Origin: DATFLS01 sp964413425
Lineage (GTDB): Bacteria > Fidelibacterota > JAANXI01
DNA length: 64,000 nucleotides
Assembly (NCBI GenBank): GCA_964413425.1
Contig: CAYPST010000010.1
Span: 1 to 64,000, forward strand
Direction: 5' to 3'
The position numbers and the translations under genes were made by a program. The notes beneath the pieces were generated by a model. It searched no databases. It had not been told where the DNA came from and was given only the letters and a program-made list of their open reading frames with translations. Shown here piece by piece: positions 36,784 through 46,429 of this stretch (positions are counted from its first letter, which is position 1; each line of letters opens with the position of its first letter).

Positions 36784-37746
36784 TTATGAGGCGTCCATGA
36801 CGCACCGGAAGCCGATATTTCCGGTTGAACTGTCCGGCGTATTGGCAGTGCGGGCAGCCACCCGGTACCGGTTACAGTAGGATTTATGGCAGAGGTATGA
36901 GCCACCCCGCATCACCCGGGCCTGCCCCTGTGAGGGTCCGGTGGGATTTTCCCGGGGGCCGTCGATATGATAATCCGGACTGAACCAGTCCGCACACCAT
37001 TCCCACACATTCCCGGACACATCAAAGAGTTCATATCCGTTGGGTTTAAATGATCCCACGGGAGCGGTACCAACGTAACCATCCTCTGCGGTGTTATGAT
37101 CCGGAAATGATCCCTGCCAGATGTTACAGCGATGTTCTCCGTCCGGGGTCAATTCATCTCCCCAGGGGAATTTTTTTTGCTCCAGCCCCCCTCGTGCTGC
37201 ATGCTCCCATTCCGCTTCAGTCGGCAACCGCTTTCCCGCCCAATCCGCATACGCCTGCGCGTCATTCCAGGATATGTGAATGGCCGGGTGATCCATGCGG
37301 TTCCGGATAGAGCTGCCGGAGCCTTCCGGCGATTTCCAGCTGGCTCCTTCAACCGGAATCCACCACGGTGCATCCGGCACCACCTGGACGGTTTGATGCA
37401 CGGTTTCCGGGGGAAGGAACTGAAAAAAGACAAATGACCATCCGAAGCGTTCAGCCTCAGTAGTATATCCGGTGGATTTGACAAATTGCTTGAACTGCCG
37501 GTTGCTCACAGCTTTCTTATCTATGTAGAAGGGATCGAGAACGACTTCCCGGACGGGCCCTTCGCCGTCTGCCGGGAATCCTTCCTCGTCATCGGTTCCC
37601 ATGAGAAATGCCCCGCCTTCCAGCCTGACCATCCCTCTGGTTGACCCATTTGTGCCCTTTTTTGCGTTGTGTCTGGTGAGCGTTTTACTCTCAGAGCCTG
37701 TTCTGCTCGCACTGCAGCAGGCATGTTCCTGATGCTTATCATCCAT
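36784..37746 (-). CDS. Formylglycine-generating enzyme (sulfatase-activating)
   Basis: 320 residues. The enzyme oxidises the active-site Cys of type I sulfatases to C-alpha-formylglycine using O2 and copper. The FGE-sulfatase fold spans residues about 40-318: MVRLEGGAFLMG, RLPTEAEWEHAARGG, FDVSGNVWEWCADW. The catalytic pair is present: SYLCHKSYCNRYR carries Cys286 and Cys291, spaced as Cys336/Cys341 in human SUMF1. The N-terminal CCSASRTGS is also usual in bacterial FGE. The only sulfatase in the window is a pseudogene, so its substrates must be elsewhere. AGGTG precedes the ATG. Confidence 0.92.
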   Translation of the reverse strand: MDDKHQEHACCSASRTGSESKTLTRHNAKKGTNGSTRGMVRLEGGAFLMGTDDEEGFPADGEGPVREVVLDPFYIDKKAVSNRQFKQFVKSTGYTTEAERFGWSFVFFQFLPPETVHQTVQVVPDAPWWIPVEGASWKSPEGSGSSIRNRMDHPAIHISWNDAQAYADWAGKRLPTEAEWEHAARGGLEQKKFPWGDELTPDGEHRCNIWQGSFPDHNTAEDGYVGTAPVGSFKPNGYELFDVSGNVWEWCADWFSPDYHIDGPRENPTGPSQGQARVMRGGSYLCHKSYCNRYRVAARTANTPDSSTGNIGFRCVMDAS

Positions 37747-37943
37747 GGTAAATCACCTGAATTTGGTACCGTTTTTTATAGGTAACATGATTGATTATAT
37801 CATCATAACACAACCATTTTATAAATCCTTAACCGGGAAAACAATAGTTTTTTTATGCCGGTTTTTATAGAATTCGGTCTGGCTGAGGAAACTGTATACT
37901 ATCGAGAGAAAATATAAAAAAGATCGAAATTAAGGAATCAGGC

Positions 37944-38813
37944 ATGCAAGGACCACCGGTGAAATCAGCGGTACTGTTAATCCATTGTCCGGACAAAAAG
38001 GGGATTGTGGCTTCGGTCACTTCGTTCCTTTATGAACACAACGGGAATATTCTCTACCTGGACCAGCACGTAGACGTGGAAAAGCATATTTTCTTCATGC
38101 GTATCGAGTGGGATTTAGCCGGGTTCAACCTCTCCGTCGATCAAGTAGGACAGGAGTTTCGGCAAACAGTGGGGGCACAGTTCGGAATGCAGTGGCAACT
38201 CTATTTTTCCGATGAAATCCCGCGGATGGCCATCTTCGTCTCCCGGCTTTCGCACTGTTTGTACGATATCCGCGCCCGATATGAAATTGGTGAGTGGCAG
38301 GTGGAGATTCCCGTGATTATCAGCAATCACCGGAAGCTTCGTCCCATTGCTGATCGGTTCGGCATTGACTATCACTATTTTCCGATAACAGGAGCAAACA
38401 AACACCAGCAGGAAAGGAAACAACTGCATCTTCTAAAAGAGTATGGTATCGATGTGAATGTGCTGGCGAGATACATGCAAATACTGACCGAACAGTTTGT
38501 GACCGCATATCCTGAAAAAATCATAAATATCCACCATTCCTTTCTGCCGGCTTTTCCTGGCGCCCGGCCGTATCATTCAGCGTATGAAAGGGGGGTGAAA
38601 GTAATAGGCGCAACCAGCCACTATGTGATACCGGAGCTTGATGCCGGTCCGATCATCGAACAGGATGTTGTTCGGGTAAGTCATACACACACGGTGGGAG
38701 ATATGGTTCGGATGGGGCGTGATTTAGAAAAGGTCGTACTCTCCCGTGCCATCGGGTACCACCTGCAGCGCAAGATTTTGGTATACGATAATCGTACGGT
38801 GATTTTCGCCTGA
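37944..38813 (+). CDS. purU: Formyltetrahydrofolate deformylase
   Basis: 289 residues. It hydrolyses 10-formyl-THF to formate and THF. An N-terminal ACT domain (about 8-88, LIHCPDKKGIVASVTSFLYEHNGNI) precedes a formyltransferase domain with NHRKLRPIADRFGIDYHYFP, NIHHSFLPAFPGARPYHSAYERG and ELDAGPIIEQDV (catalytic Asn, His, Asp region). AAGGA lies 7 bp before the ATG. In a cell that demethylates betaines into methyl-THF, PurU could drain oxidised one-carbon units as formate, but it is 6 kb from that locus and the link is only metabolic. Confidence 0.93.
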   Translation: MQGPPVKSAVLLIHCPDKKGIVASVTSFLYEHNGNILYLDQHVDVEKHIFFMRIEWDLAGFNLSVDQVGQEFRQTVGAQFGMQWQLYFSDEIPRMAIFVSRLSHCLYDIRARYEIGEWQVEIPVIISNHRKLRPIADRFGIDYHYFPITGANKHQQERKQLHLLKEYGIDVNVLARYMQILTEQFVTAYPEKIINIHHSFLPAFPGARPYHSAYERGVKVIGATSHYVIPELDAGPIIEQDVVRVSHTHTVGDMVRMGRDLEKVVLSRAIGYHLQRKILVYDNRTVIFA

Positions 38814-39032
38814 GTGGAGTTCGCTGATATATCGGGAATTGTGCGCATTGCTGATGTCGATTGATCGAAGATGCTCACTCGGTGACATCCCATCGGCTGC
38901 GCTGATGACTCACATGCCACAGTGGGAACCCACGAGATCGCTTCTTCACCAATGATCTCGATTATATATTAAAAGCACGGCAGCAGAGATAGTCGCCGTG
39001 GCAGAGCCGGTACAGTACGATTCGGGTTATTT

Positions 39033-39701
39033 TTACCGGTCACGGATACGAAAATTCACGGTGATTGAATCCCAGTACGCGATTGGTTGATCAAATCTCC
39101 GGGCCGGTTTGAACCGCGTTTTTTCAATTCCGGCGATTGCGGCTTCATTAAAGCCGGTGCGCGGAATTCCCTCGATTATAGCGGTCTCAGTGACCTTCCC
39201 GTCCACATTAATGTGCACGCGCACAACAACCGTCCCCTCAATTCCTGCCTGTCTGGCAAGCGGAGGATACTCGATGTTTCGTCTTAATGTTTCATAGCCC
39301 CCGTCCGGTTCGGGTTTTCGAAGGTACGTGTCTGGAGTGGGGGAAATAGTCAGGTCAGGTTCCGGATCCGGAGAAGGGGGATAATCGATTGCTTTATACT
39401 CCTGAAATTCGATGGGAGCAATGGTGACATCCTCCGGGAGATCTTCTGACTCCACAGGCACCGGAACCGTGGGCCGGGGGGGTGCGGGAGGACGTAAATG
39501 CAGGTCAGTGGAAGGGATCTCCACTATATCAACATTCATGGAAGGCGGGGATGCGGGTTCACGATCCGGAAGCGAATCGGGCGTGACCAGAAATAGAGCA
39601 ATAACGATGAGCAGTGCCCCGATCAATGACAGGCGAAGACGCCTCCCATAATAGTGTCTTACAATTTGATTCTGAGTAAAACTGTCCTTATCTCGATACA
39701 C
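39033..39701 (-). CDS. TonB-family energy-transducing protein (copy 2)
   Basis: 222 residues: one membrane anchor (about 23-43), a Pro-rich spacer with RPTVPVPVESEDLPEDV, and a C-terminal TonB_C domain (about 140-222, YPPLARQAGIEGTVVVRVHINVDGKV). The PVPVxxEDLPE motif is shared with the copy at 16796-17449, so the two are paralogues. No ExbBD nearby. Confidence 0.88.
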   Translation of the reverse strand: MYRDKDSFTQNQIVRHYYGRRLRLSLIGALLIVIALFLVTPDSLPDREPASPPSMNVDIVEIPSTDLHLRPPAPPRPTVPVPVESEDLPEDVTIAPIEFQEYKAIDYPPSPDPEPDLTISPTPDTYLRKPEPDGGYETLRRNIEYPPLARQAGIEGTVVVRVHINVDGKVTETAIIEGIPRTGFNEAAIAGIEKTRFKPARRFDQPIAYWDSITVNFRIRDR

Positions 39702-39841
39702 ATTTTCGTCTGTATGCTGTGACTCATAACGCTGAATGGTTTACATGTGATGATATACGAACCTGATGTTCGTTATCACCATTCCGGCAAACTCTTCTCT
39801 CTTTTGAAAAAATTTATACCTTTTCTATTGGATTATCGATA

Positions 39842-40104
39842 TGAGTCTGTTTAGAAAACGCAGAGATCGAGTCTATATAGAAAACGCCTCGCCCCGAAGG
39901 GATGCTCCGAAGTCCCAGAAGGTCCGAGGCCTTTGGCAAAGAGATCCCGTGACGACGGGACAAAGAAACTACAACATATATCTGTCCAAATCGCGGACTA
40001 AAGTATGCAGATATTTTGTACACATAATACCTATACGTCAGGTGCATTATTATCTCTTTGTGCTCCTTGCGTTCCCGGCGAACTCTACATTTTCTCACTA
40101 GACT
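39842..40104 (+). repeat. MITE-like element A, copy 3 (right end degenerate)
   Basis: The left end TGAGTCTGTTTAGAAAACG (39842) is followed by a second left-end-like GAGTCTATATAGAAAACGCC at about 39869, so the terminus is duplicated. The interior signature CGCCTCGCCCCGAAGGGATGC..GGGACAAAGAAACTACAACATATATCTGTCCAAAT matches 62580-62680. The right end is replaced by unrelated sequence, ending in a degenerate ATTTTCTCACTAGACTCA. Confidence 0.7.
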
Positions 40105-40651
40105 CAATGCTATCGAATCGTTGGAACCGCTCACCACTGGTATTGCAGAGTATAGGATAGTTTTCTGAGTTGACGAACGCAATAAAAATGTGCACCACCC
40201 CGGGCTTTATCAGACGGAATTCTCTTCTTGCAGCTCTGCCTGTATCAAAGAACCGGGCAAGTAAAAAATGTGAACTGGTTCGCCCGGAGACAGACAACAT
40301 TCCGTGGAGATTTTTCCGGTGAGATGATTTGTCTGGTACTCAGAAAACACATTCTTTTGATGCAGACTCCCGACATTTTAATTATATTTTCGCATTAGAA
40401 TTTCACAGCCGGATTGCGTAGTTTCGTTCCTGGGTGTTTGATTTGAGGTATATTAACAGTTGGTTATGTTTGCAGAACTGAATCATCCATTAAAGAATAC
40501 CGTTTCCAAGCTCGATTTTACCTTAATAAACTCACAAGAAATTACTGGCTGAAGAAGAGACCAGGTATCTTCGAAGGAAGCCGGAATGAAAGAATAGATT
40601 CGTAATGCTGACAGGAGATTTGACCAATAAATCTATTTAAAGAGGTAAGAG
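40105..40651. other. 547-bp intergenic gap before the hybrid kinase
   Basis: No gene or named repeat seen. It must hold the promoter of the kinase gene. Confidence 0.45.
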
Positions 40652-43393
40652 ATGGATGATAGCGCATTCCGGAACAAAACACGGCAGCAGTTACTTGATG
40701 AAATCGGAACATTACGGGCAAGGATAACTCGATTGGAAGAGGAGCATACTCGCCGTATCCAGCTGGAAGAAGCGCTGCACGAGAGTGATGCCCGGTTCAG
40801 CACGTTACTGCGAACCGCTCCCATAGGCATGGGCATAGTCATAAACCGGACTCTGATATTTGTAAATGATTATCTCTGCAGGATGGTCGGGTATTCGCAG
40901 AACGAACTCCTGGAGAAGAATACCCGGATTCTGTATCCGAATGAAGAAGAATATCAGCATATAGAACGTGCCTATGTCCAGATTACGGAGCAGGGTCGGG
41001 GAGTAATAGAGTCAAAATTTGCGAAGAAGGACGGATCAATTCTCCATGTTATGTTGAACGGAATGCCCATTGATCAGGACGATTGGTCCCGAGGGATCAT
41101 ATTCACTGCGCTGGATATTACGCCCTTGAAACAATCTCAAAAAGCAGTGAAAGAGGGCGAAAATCTGCTGCATTCTTTGATGAATGGTATCGATGAATCG
41201 ATCCTCTTACTTGATAAGCAGGGGAAGGTTCTGATTATCAATGATGAAGGAGCCCGAAGAAACGGGGTCTCACCGGAAGAAATGCAGGGGAGAGATGTGT
41301 TCTCCTTTATGCCTCCGAAGCTTGCCCGGGGGCGAAGGGCCCAATTTGAGAGAATCCTGGAGGAACAAAAGCCGCTTCGATTCACTGATCAACGTCCGGG
41401 CGGACAAATCTATGACAACCTGGTTTATCCGATATTCAATTCCCAAAATGTGCTGTCCCAGATAGCGGTGATTGCCCAGAACATCACCGAGCGCAGCCAG
41501 ATGGAAATGAACATGCGCAACACGAAAAATATTCTGCTGGCGCTTATAGAAGCCTCGCCGCTGCCCATGTTTGACATGGATCTGGAAGGTAATGTTCAGA
41601 CTATCTGGAATACGGCTGCAGAAGAAACATTCGGATGGCAACGGGAGGAGGTTCTGGGACGCCAAACGCCGTTGGTTTCGGAAGAAAATGAAGAAGAGTT
41701 GGATGATCTGCTGGATCATATTGCTGCCGGAAACTCTATCACCGAACTGGAAGTCCAACGGATGCGAAAGGACGGGACTCCCATCGATGTCAGTATTTCG
41801 GCAGCTCCGGTGCGCATTTCTTCCGGGGAAGTAACCGGGGTGATGGTGGTGCTGGCCAATGTTACGGAGCGAAAACGGGCCGAAAATCAGCTCCGGAAGT
41901 TCAAACTGGGTATTGAGCGTTCCGGAGAGGTTATTTTTATGACGGACTCCGAAGGCGTTATCGGCTATGTCAATCCGACTTTTACAGAGGTATATGGTTA
42001 TGACGAGTCTGAAGCAATCGGATCCACACCTCGAATCCTGAAGTCAGGCAAATATGGGGAGGAATTTTACGAGCAATTCTGGCAAGCTATTCTGTCAAAA
42101 CAGGTTGTGGACGGCGAAATCGTGAATAGAACCAAACATGGTGATCTTGTCACTGTCCAGGGCTCCGCCAGTCCTATTTTAAATGAGGAAGGAGAAACAA
42201 TCGGGTTCCTGGCGATACACCGGGATGTGACCAAGCAGAAACAGATGGAAGAACAATACCGTCAGTCATTGAAAATGCAGTCCATTGGCAGATTGGCGGG
42301 CGGCGTAGCCCATGATCTGAATAATTTACTCACTCCCATAATGGGTTATGCGGAGCTCCTCACCACCAGAATCAATGATGACGAGACACTGTTGGGATAT
42401 GCCCAACAGATTCATCATGCTACTGATCGCGCCAAAGATTTGACTCAGCAGCTGCTGGCGTTCGGACGAAAACAAACCCTGAAGATGGAGACCATTGATT
42501 CGGTTGCGGCCATTGCCAAATTTGAAAAAATCCTCCGCCGCACCATCCGGGAGGATATTGAACTCCGGTTTCATTTGAAACCCGAGAGCGGCCATGTCCG
42601 GATTGATCAATCGCAGATTGGTCAGGTGATTGTTAACCTGGCAGTCAATGCCCAGGATGCGATGCCGGAAGGCGGCAGACTGACTATCGGAACGGATGAC
42701 ATTGAATTAACCCGGAAAGAAGCGCAAAGGATTCCGGAACTCGAGCCGGGATCGTATGTCATGATTACCATCAGTGATACGGGTGAAGGTATTGATTCGG
42801 AGATCTTGCCCCAAATCTTTGAGCCGTTTTTTACCACGAAAGTCAACGGCGAAGGAACCGGATTAGGATTAGCTACTGTTTATGGAATCGTCAAACAACA
42901 TGAGGGACATATTTCCGTATACAGTGAGAAAAGCCTGGGCACGACGTTCCGGATTTACCTGCCCCGGGTAGAACCCGGAACCACCCAAACAACAGACGAA
43001 TCGCAGCTCTCTCGGGCTAACGCCGGAGAAGAGACTATTGTAATTGCAGAAGATGACGATATGGTGAGAAATTATGTCTATAATCTTCTGATGGAGAAAG
43101 GGTATCAGGTCATTGAGGCGGCAAACAGCAGGGAAGCACTCGACGCCGTCCAAAAGCAGTCAGGTCAAATTGACCTGCTTATCAGCGACGTAATAATGCC
43201 CGGGATGAATGGGAAGGAACTCTATAATCAAATCGCCGATCGGTATCCGGATATCAAGGTGTTGTATATTTCCGGTTATACTGACGACGTGATTTCAAAA
43301 CATGGGATACTGGAGCAGGGCGTTTCGTTCCTGCAGAAACCCTTTTCCAATCATCAGCTGACGGAGAAGATCCGGGATATCCTGGACTCGTAA
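40652..43393 (+). CDS. Multi-PAS hybrid sensor histidine kinase with receiver domain
   Basis: 913 residues, no membrane span, so a soluble sensor. A short coiled coil (1-45) precedes four PAS domains (about 50-170, 172-290, 292-410, 413-535), several with a PAC motif such as GIIFTALDIT and GFLAIHRDVT. HisKA/HATPase_c follows with GGVAHDLNNLL (His554), N-box NLAVNAQDAM, DTGEGID and GTGLGLATVYG. The C-terminal receiver begins at about 793 with acidic EDDD and phosphoacceptor Asp846 in ISDVIMPGMNG. An orphan kinase; ligand and target unknown. GAGG precedes the ATG. Confidence 0.92.
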   Translation: MDDSAFRNKTRQQLLDEIGTLRARITRLEEEHTRRIQLEEALHESDARFSTLLRTAPIGMGIVINRTLIFVNDYLCRMVGYSQNELLEKNTRILYPNEEEYQHIERAYVQITEQGRGVIESKFAKKDGSILHVMLNGMPIDQDDWSRGIIFTALDITPLKQSQKAVKEGENLLHSLMNGIDESILLLDKQGKVLIINDEGARRNGVSPEEMQGRDVFSFMPPKLARGRRAQFERILEEQKPLRFTDQRPGGQIYDNLVYPIFNSQNVLSQIAVIAQNITERSQMEMNMRNTKNILLALIEASPLPMFDMDLEGNVQTIWNTAAEETFGWQREEVLGRQTPLVSEENEEELDDLLDHIAAGNSITELEVQRMRKDGTPIDVSISAAPVRISSGEVTGVMVVLANVTERKRAENQLRKFKLGIERSGEVIFMTDSEGVIGYVNPTFTEVYGYDESEAIGSTPRILKSGKYGEEFYEQFWQAILSKQVVDGEIVNRTKHGDLVTVQGSASPILNEEGETIGFLAIHRDVTKQKQMEEQYRQSLKMQSIGRLAGGVAHDLNNLLTPIMGYAELLTTRINDDETLLGYAQQIHHATDRAKDLTQQLLAFGRKQTLKMETIDSVAAIAKFEKILRRTIREDIELRFHLKPESGHVRIDQSQIGQVIVNLAVNAQDAMPEGGRLTIGTDDIELTRKEAQRIPELEPGSYVMITISDTGEGIDSEILPQIFEPFFTTKVNGEGTGLGLATVYGIVKQHEGHISVYSEKSLGTTFRIYLPRVEPGTTQTTDESQLSRANAGEETIVIAEDDDMVRNYVYNLLMEKGYQVIEAANSREALDAVQKQSGQIDLLISDVIMPGMNGKELYNQIADRYPDIKVLYISGYTDDVISKHGILEQGVSFLQKPFSNHQLTEKIRDILDS

Positions 43394-43561
43394 CTGATGG
43401 ATCCTCCCCACCAAAATAATGAATGCAGTCCAACCGGAAGGGTAGAGGCCAGGCTTTTATTTTCGGGTCATCCCGAATTATCGAGGGAGTGAGAGGGCCC
43501 GGAACCCTGTGAGGGATACTGCAGACCCGCGTGGTGGGAGAATCCCCGGAATTCGGCAAGG

Positions 43562-43798
43562 TTGAATTCCGTTGGAATCGAACCGGCGCACGCTGCCGAA
43601 TCAACCGGTTTGCCACGGTTCCGATATCGTTTTGATACCGGCCGTGTTCTCCGCGTCAGCAGTGGTTCCCGGTACAGGGCCTCCGGGGCAGGCGTCCGGT
43701 TCACCGTGAGTGATAACTTTATCCTGGCGCTGGATTACGGGAGCGCTATCCATCTCCGGGAAGGCACGAGCGGGATCAGCGCGAATTGTTATGTATAA
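43562..43798 (+). pseudogene. Possible C-terminal remnant of an outer-membrane beta-barrel gene
   Basis: The last ~60 codons before TAA 43796-43798 read FRYRFDTGRVLRVSSGSRY, then GAGVRFTVSDNFILALDYG and SGISANCYV. This is a pattern like the final strands of BamA/TamA-type barrels (FxDxGRV ... GxGxRF ... LDYG). There is no start codon context, no preceding barrel sequence and no proper aromatic terminal residue, so it would be a decayed fragment. The rest of the 43394-43838 gap shows nothing else. Confidence 0.38.
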
Positions 43799-43838
43799 TA
43801 ATTTGATCAATCACATTGCCGGGGCCGGCCGGTGCACG

Positions 43839-45452
43839 TCACTCGGTCTTTCCTTGCACAGAGGGGAACTGTGAACCCGCACTCTCTTCTTCGGTGACGT
43901 ACCCCTTCAGATCAGAGATGGTCCGAACACCCAGCTCTTCTGCATGGGATTCTCTCATGAGCAGGGCATAGGTATTATTGAATCCCAGGGGACTGAGCCA
44001 CTCCAGATCATACTGTTTCTCGAATTGAGTCCTGACGTATTCATAGACTTTTTGCCTGTCCTGTAAGATGGATTGCGTGGTCTCCTGGTCGGTGTCCAGG
44101 AGCACAAGCAGTCCGGTTCCGGTGTATTCGGGATACAGGTCGATTTCGCCGTGGACCAGCGCATCGAAGCAAATTTTTGTCCCGCCCAGACCGGTTTTCA
44201 GGCCAACGGTGAGATCGGTATAGTTTTCGATCAGCCGATAAAAGATATGGGCAAGTATGAACTGTTCGGTAAAGTTTTTTGATGCCACTATGATATCAGG
44301 GGTTCCGGTCCGTTCGATTTCTGTCCGGAAGCCGTGTTCCCGTAAGTAATTTTTTGCCACCGCGGCCGGCCCCTGCTGATGCTGATCTACCTGGAAATTC
44401 AGGTTTCGCATGGTTTCATTGGAAATTGTTCCTGCAATTTTTTCAAGTGCCGTCCGCAGTTGAGGATACTTTCGAATGGTCTCACCCCGCACGACAGGTG
44501 CGGCCTGATACGGAGGGAAATATTGTCTGTCATCCCGCAGGACGCGAAAATTATAGGCTGTAATACGACCATCGGTGGAAAATCCGCTGATAACATCCAC
44601 CTTTTTATCCCGCAATGCCCGGTACATCAACTGGGGATCGACCTCGACCGTGTTTAACGTCAGGCCATAATGTTCCTTCATCCCCTGATATCCGTCGGAT
44701 CGGGCCATGAATTCAGCCGTAAATCCCGCTTGAAAAGTTTCCGTAAACAGTGGGGGAAGCACCAAAACGGGTACGACAATGAATAACACGGCGACAGCAC
44801 CTATGAGAGCCGGCTTGATTATCTGCCGGATCACGGTTTCCAACCGTCCCAGAATGAAGTCAAACAGCAGTGCCAGTAAAGCGGCAGGGATTGCGCCTGC
44901 CAGAATCATGTTCGTGTTATTCAGCGCAATCCCCCGAAAGATGAATTCGCCGAGTCCGCCGGATCCAATCAGTGCACAGAGGGTAGCGATCCCGACATTG
45001 ATAACGGTGGCGGTCCGAATCCCTGCAAAAATAACGGGCAGAGCCAGCGGCAGTTCAACCTTCATAAGAATCTGTCTGTCGGCCATCCCCATGCCGCGCG
45101 CAGATTCAATAACACTGTCATCCACGTCATTGATTCCGGCATAGGTGTTGCGAACAATAGGGAGCAGGGCGTACAGAAATAATGCGATAATGGCCGGTGT
45201 CGCACCAATGCCGAAAAGCGGGAGGAGGAGGCCCAGAAGGGCCACGCTTGGAATAGTCTGGATGACCCCGATGCCCCCGATGACGACATCCGACACATTC
45301 CGGTGGCGGGTCAGCAGTATTCCTGCCGGAAGGCTGATCACCGTAGCAATGGCCATAGCGAAAAAGGTCAGACCAATGTGTTCTATTGTCTGCTCGATCA
45401 GGTCGGTTTGATGCGCAATGAGAAATTGAAAGATATTTGCCGGAGAGCTCAT
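43839..45452 (-). CDS. Betaine-type ABC permease fused to a circularly permuted substrate-binding domain
   Basis: 537 residues of an OpuB/OpuC/EgtU-type importer subunit. Residues 1-215 are a permease with about six spans and the EAA-like loop ESARGMGMADRQILMKVELP. A further span lies at 215-235. The binding domain follows in permuted order: residues 247-377 match the usual C-terminal half (FMARSDGYQGM, FSTDGRITAY, YFPPYQAAPVVRG), and residues 385-525 match the usual N-terminal half (ASKNFTEQFIL, DLYPEYTGTG, PLGFNNTYAL, ISDL). Its start overlaps the ATPase stop by 4 bp. Likely substrates are quaternary amines such as glycine betaine; specificity not readable here. Confidence 0.88.
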   Translation of the reverse strand: MSSPANIFQFLIAHQTDLIEQTIEHIGLTFFAMAIATVISLPAGILLTRHRNVSDVVIGGIGVIQTIPSVALLGLLLPLFGIGATPAIIALFLYALLPIVRNTYAGINDVDDSVIESARGMGMADRQILMKVELPLALPVIFAGIRTATVINVGIATLCALIGSGGLGEFIFRGIALNNTNMILAGAIPAALLALLFDFILGRLETVIRQIIKPALIGAVAVLFIVVPVLVLPPLFTETFQAGFTAEFMARSDGYQGMKEHYGLTLNTVEVDPQLMYRALRDKKVDVISGFSTDGRITAYNFRVLRDDRQYFPPYQAAPVVRGETIRKYPQLRTALEKIAGTISNETMRNLNFQVDQHQQGPAAVAKNYLREHGFRTEIERTGTPDIIVASKNFTEQFILAHIFYRLIENYTDLTVGLKTGLGGTKICFDALVHGEIDLYPEYTGTGLLVLLDTDQETTQSILQDRQKVYEYVRTQFEKQYDLEWLSPLGFNNTYALLMRESHAEELGVRTISDLKGYVTEEESAGSQFPSVQGKTE

Positions 45453-46420
45453 AACTCGATAGTTTGTCTTACCCTGTAAAAGGCGTTCAAGATCGCCTGG
45501 GGAGTGAAGTCAATACCAGCGGATGCCTCATCCCTGATACTAACCACCGGCTGCTCTGCGTCGGCATTTTCCACCGTTTCCAATGCCTCGTACAGGGACG
45601 TATCGCCGGCAAATTCGAAGGACTGATCTGCAGTGGTTTCCTGCGGCTTGAGCTGAGAGACAATATCATTGAGCGTCAGGGTTTGCAGTTCCAGCTGCAG
45701 TCTGTTTCCTTTTAAAAAGTCCCGTACGAAATCGTTTTTCGGTGCGAAGAGGAGTTCTTTTGGTGTTCCCAGTTGCTGAACATTGCCCTCATCCATCAGG
45801 CAGATAATGTCGCCAAGCTCGAAAGCTTCCATGACATCATGGGTCACCAGGATCATGGTTTTGTCCAGAAACTGCTCCAGGCGTTTAAATTCAGTGCGGA
45901 TATCCAGCCGGGTAATAGGATCTAATGCGCCGAAGGGTTCGTCCAATAAAACGATGGGAGGATCGGCGGCTAAGGCCCGGATCAACCCGATGCGCTGTTG
46001 CTGCCCACCGCTCAGTTCATGTGGCATACGCCCGAGGTATTCTTCCGGCGGAAGGCCTACCAGTTCCATGAGTTCATGCTGGCGCTGCTGCATCTTTTTT
46101 TCATCCCAGTGGAGGAGTTTGGGGACCACTGCGATATTTTCGCCGACCGTATAATGGGGAAACAGCCCGATTTCCTGGATGACGTACCCGATATGCTTTC
46201 GCAGTTCCACCGGGTTCTGCTGCTGGATTTCTTTCCCCTCGATGCGAATGGAACCCGCGGTTGGTTCAATCAGCCGGTTAATCATTTTGAGGGTCGTGGT
46301 TTTCCCGCTGCCGCTCGTTCCCAGCAGCACCAGTGTCTCTCCCTGTTCGACGGCAAAGGAAATCCCATCAACGGCGGTAAACCCATTAAAAGTTTTTTTA
46401 AGATGTGAGACGTCTATCAC
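45449..46420 (-). CDS. Betaine/choline-type ABC transporter ATPase
   Basis: 323 residues, an OpuCA/ProV-like ATPase. Motifs are Walker A GTSGSGKTT, Q-loop YVIQEIGLFPHYTV, signature ELSGGQQQRIGL, Walker B IVLLDEPFGALDP and H-loop VTHD. The C-terminal ~85 residues occupy the place of the CBS pair in OpuCA but look degenerate. It lies 9 bp downstream of the SAM methyltransferase and overlaps the permease by 4 bp, so the three form one operon. Confidence 0.9.
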   Translation of the reverse strand: MIDVSHLKKTFNGFTAVDGISFAVEQGETLVLLGTSGSGKTTTLKMINRLIEPTAGSIRIEGKEIQQQNPVELRKHIGYVIQEIGLFPHYTVGENIAVVPKLLHWDEKKMQQRQHELMELVGLPPEEYLGRMPHELSGGQQQRIGLIRALAADPPIVLLDEPFGALDPITRLDIRTEFKRLEQFLDKTMILVTHDVMEAFELGDIICLMDEGNVQQLGTPKELLFAPKNDFVRDFLKGNRLQLELQTLTLNDIVSQLKPQETTADQSFEFAGDTSLYEALETVENADAEQPVVSIRDEASAGIDFTPQAILNAFYRVRQTIEL

Positions 46421-46429
46421 AGCAGCAGC

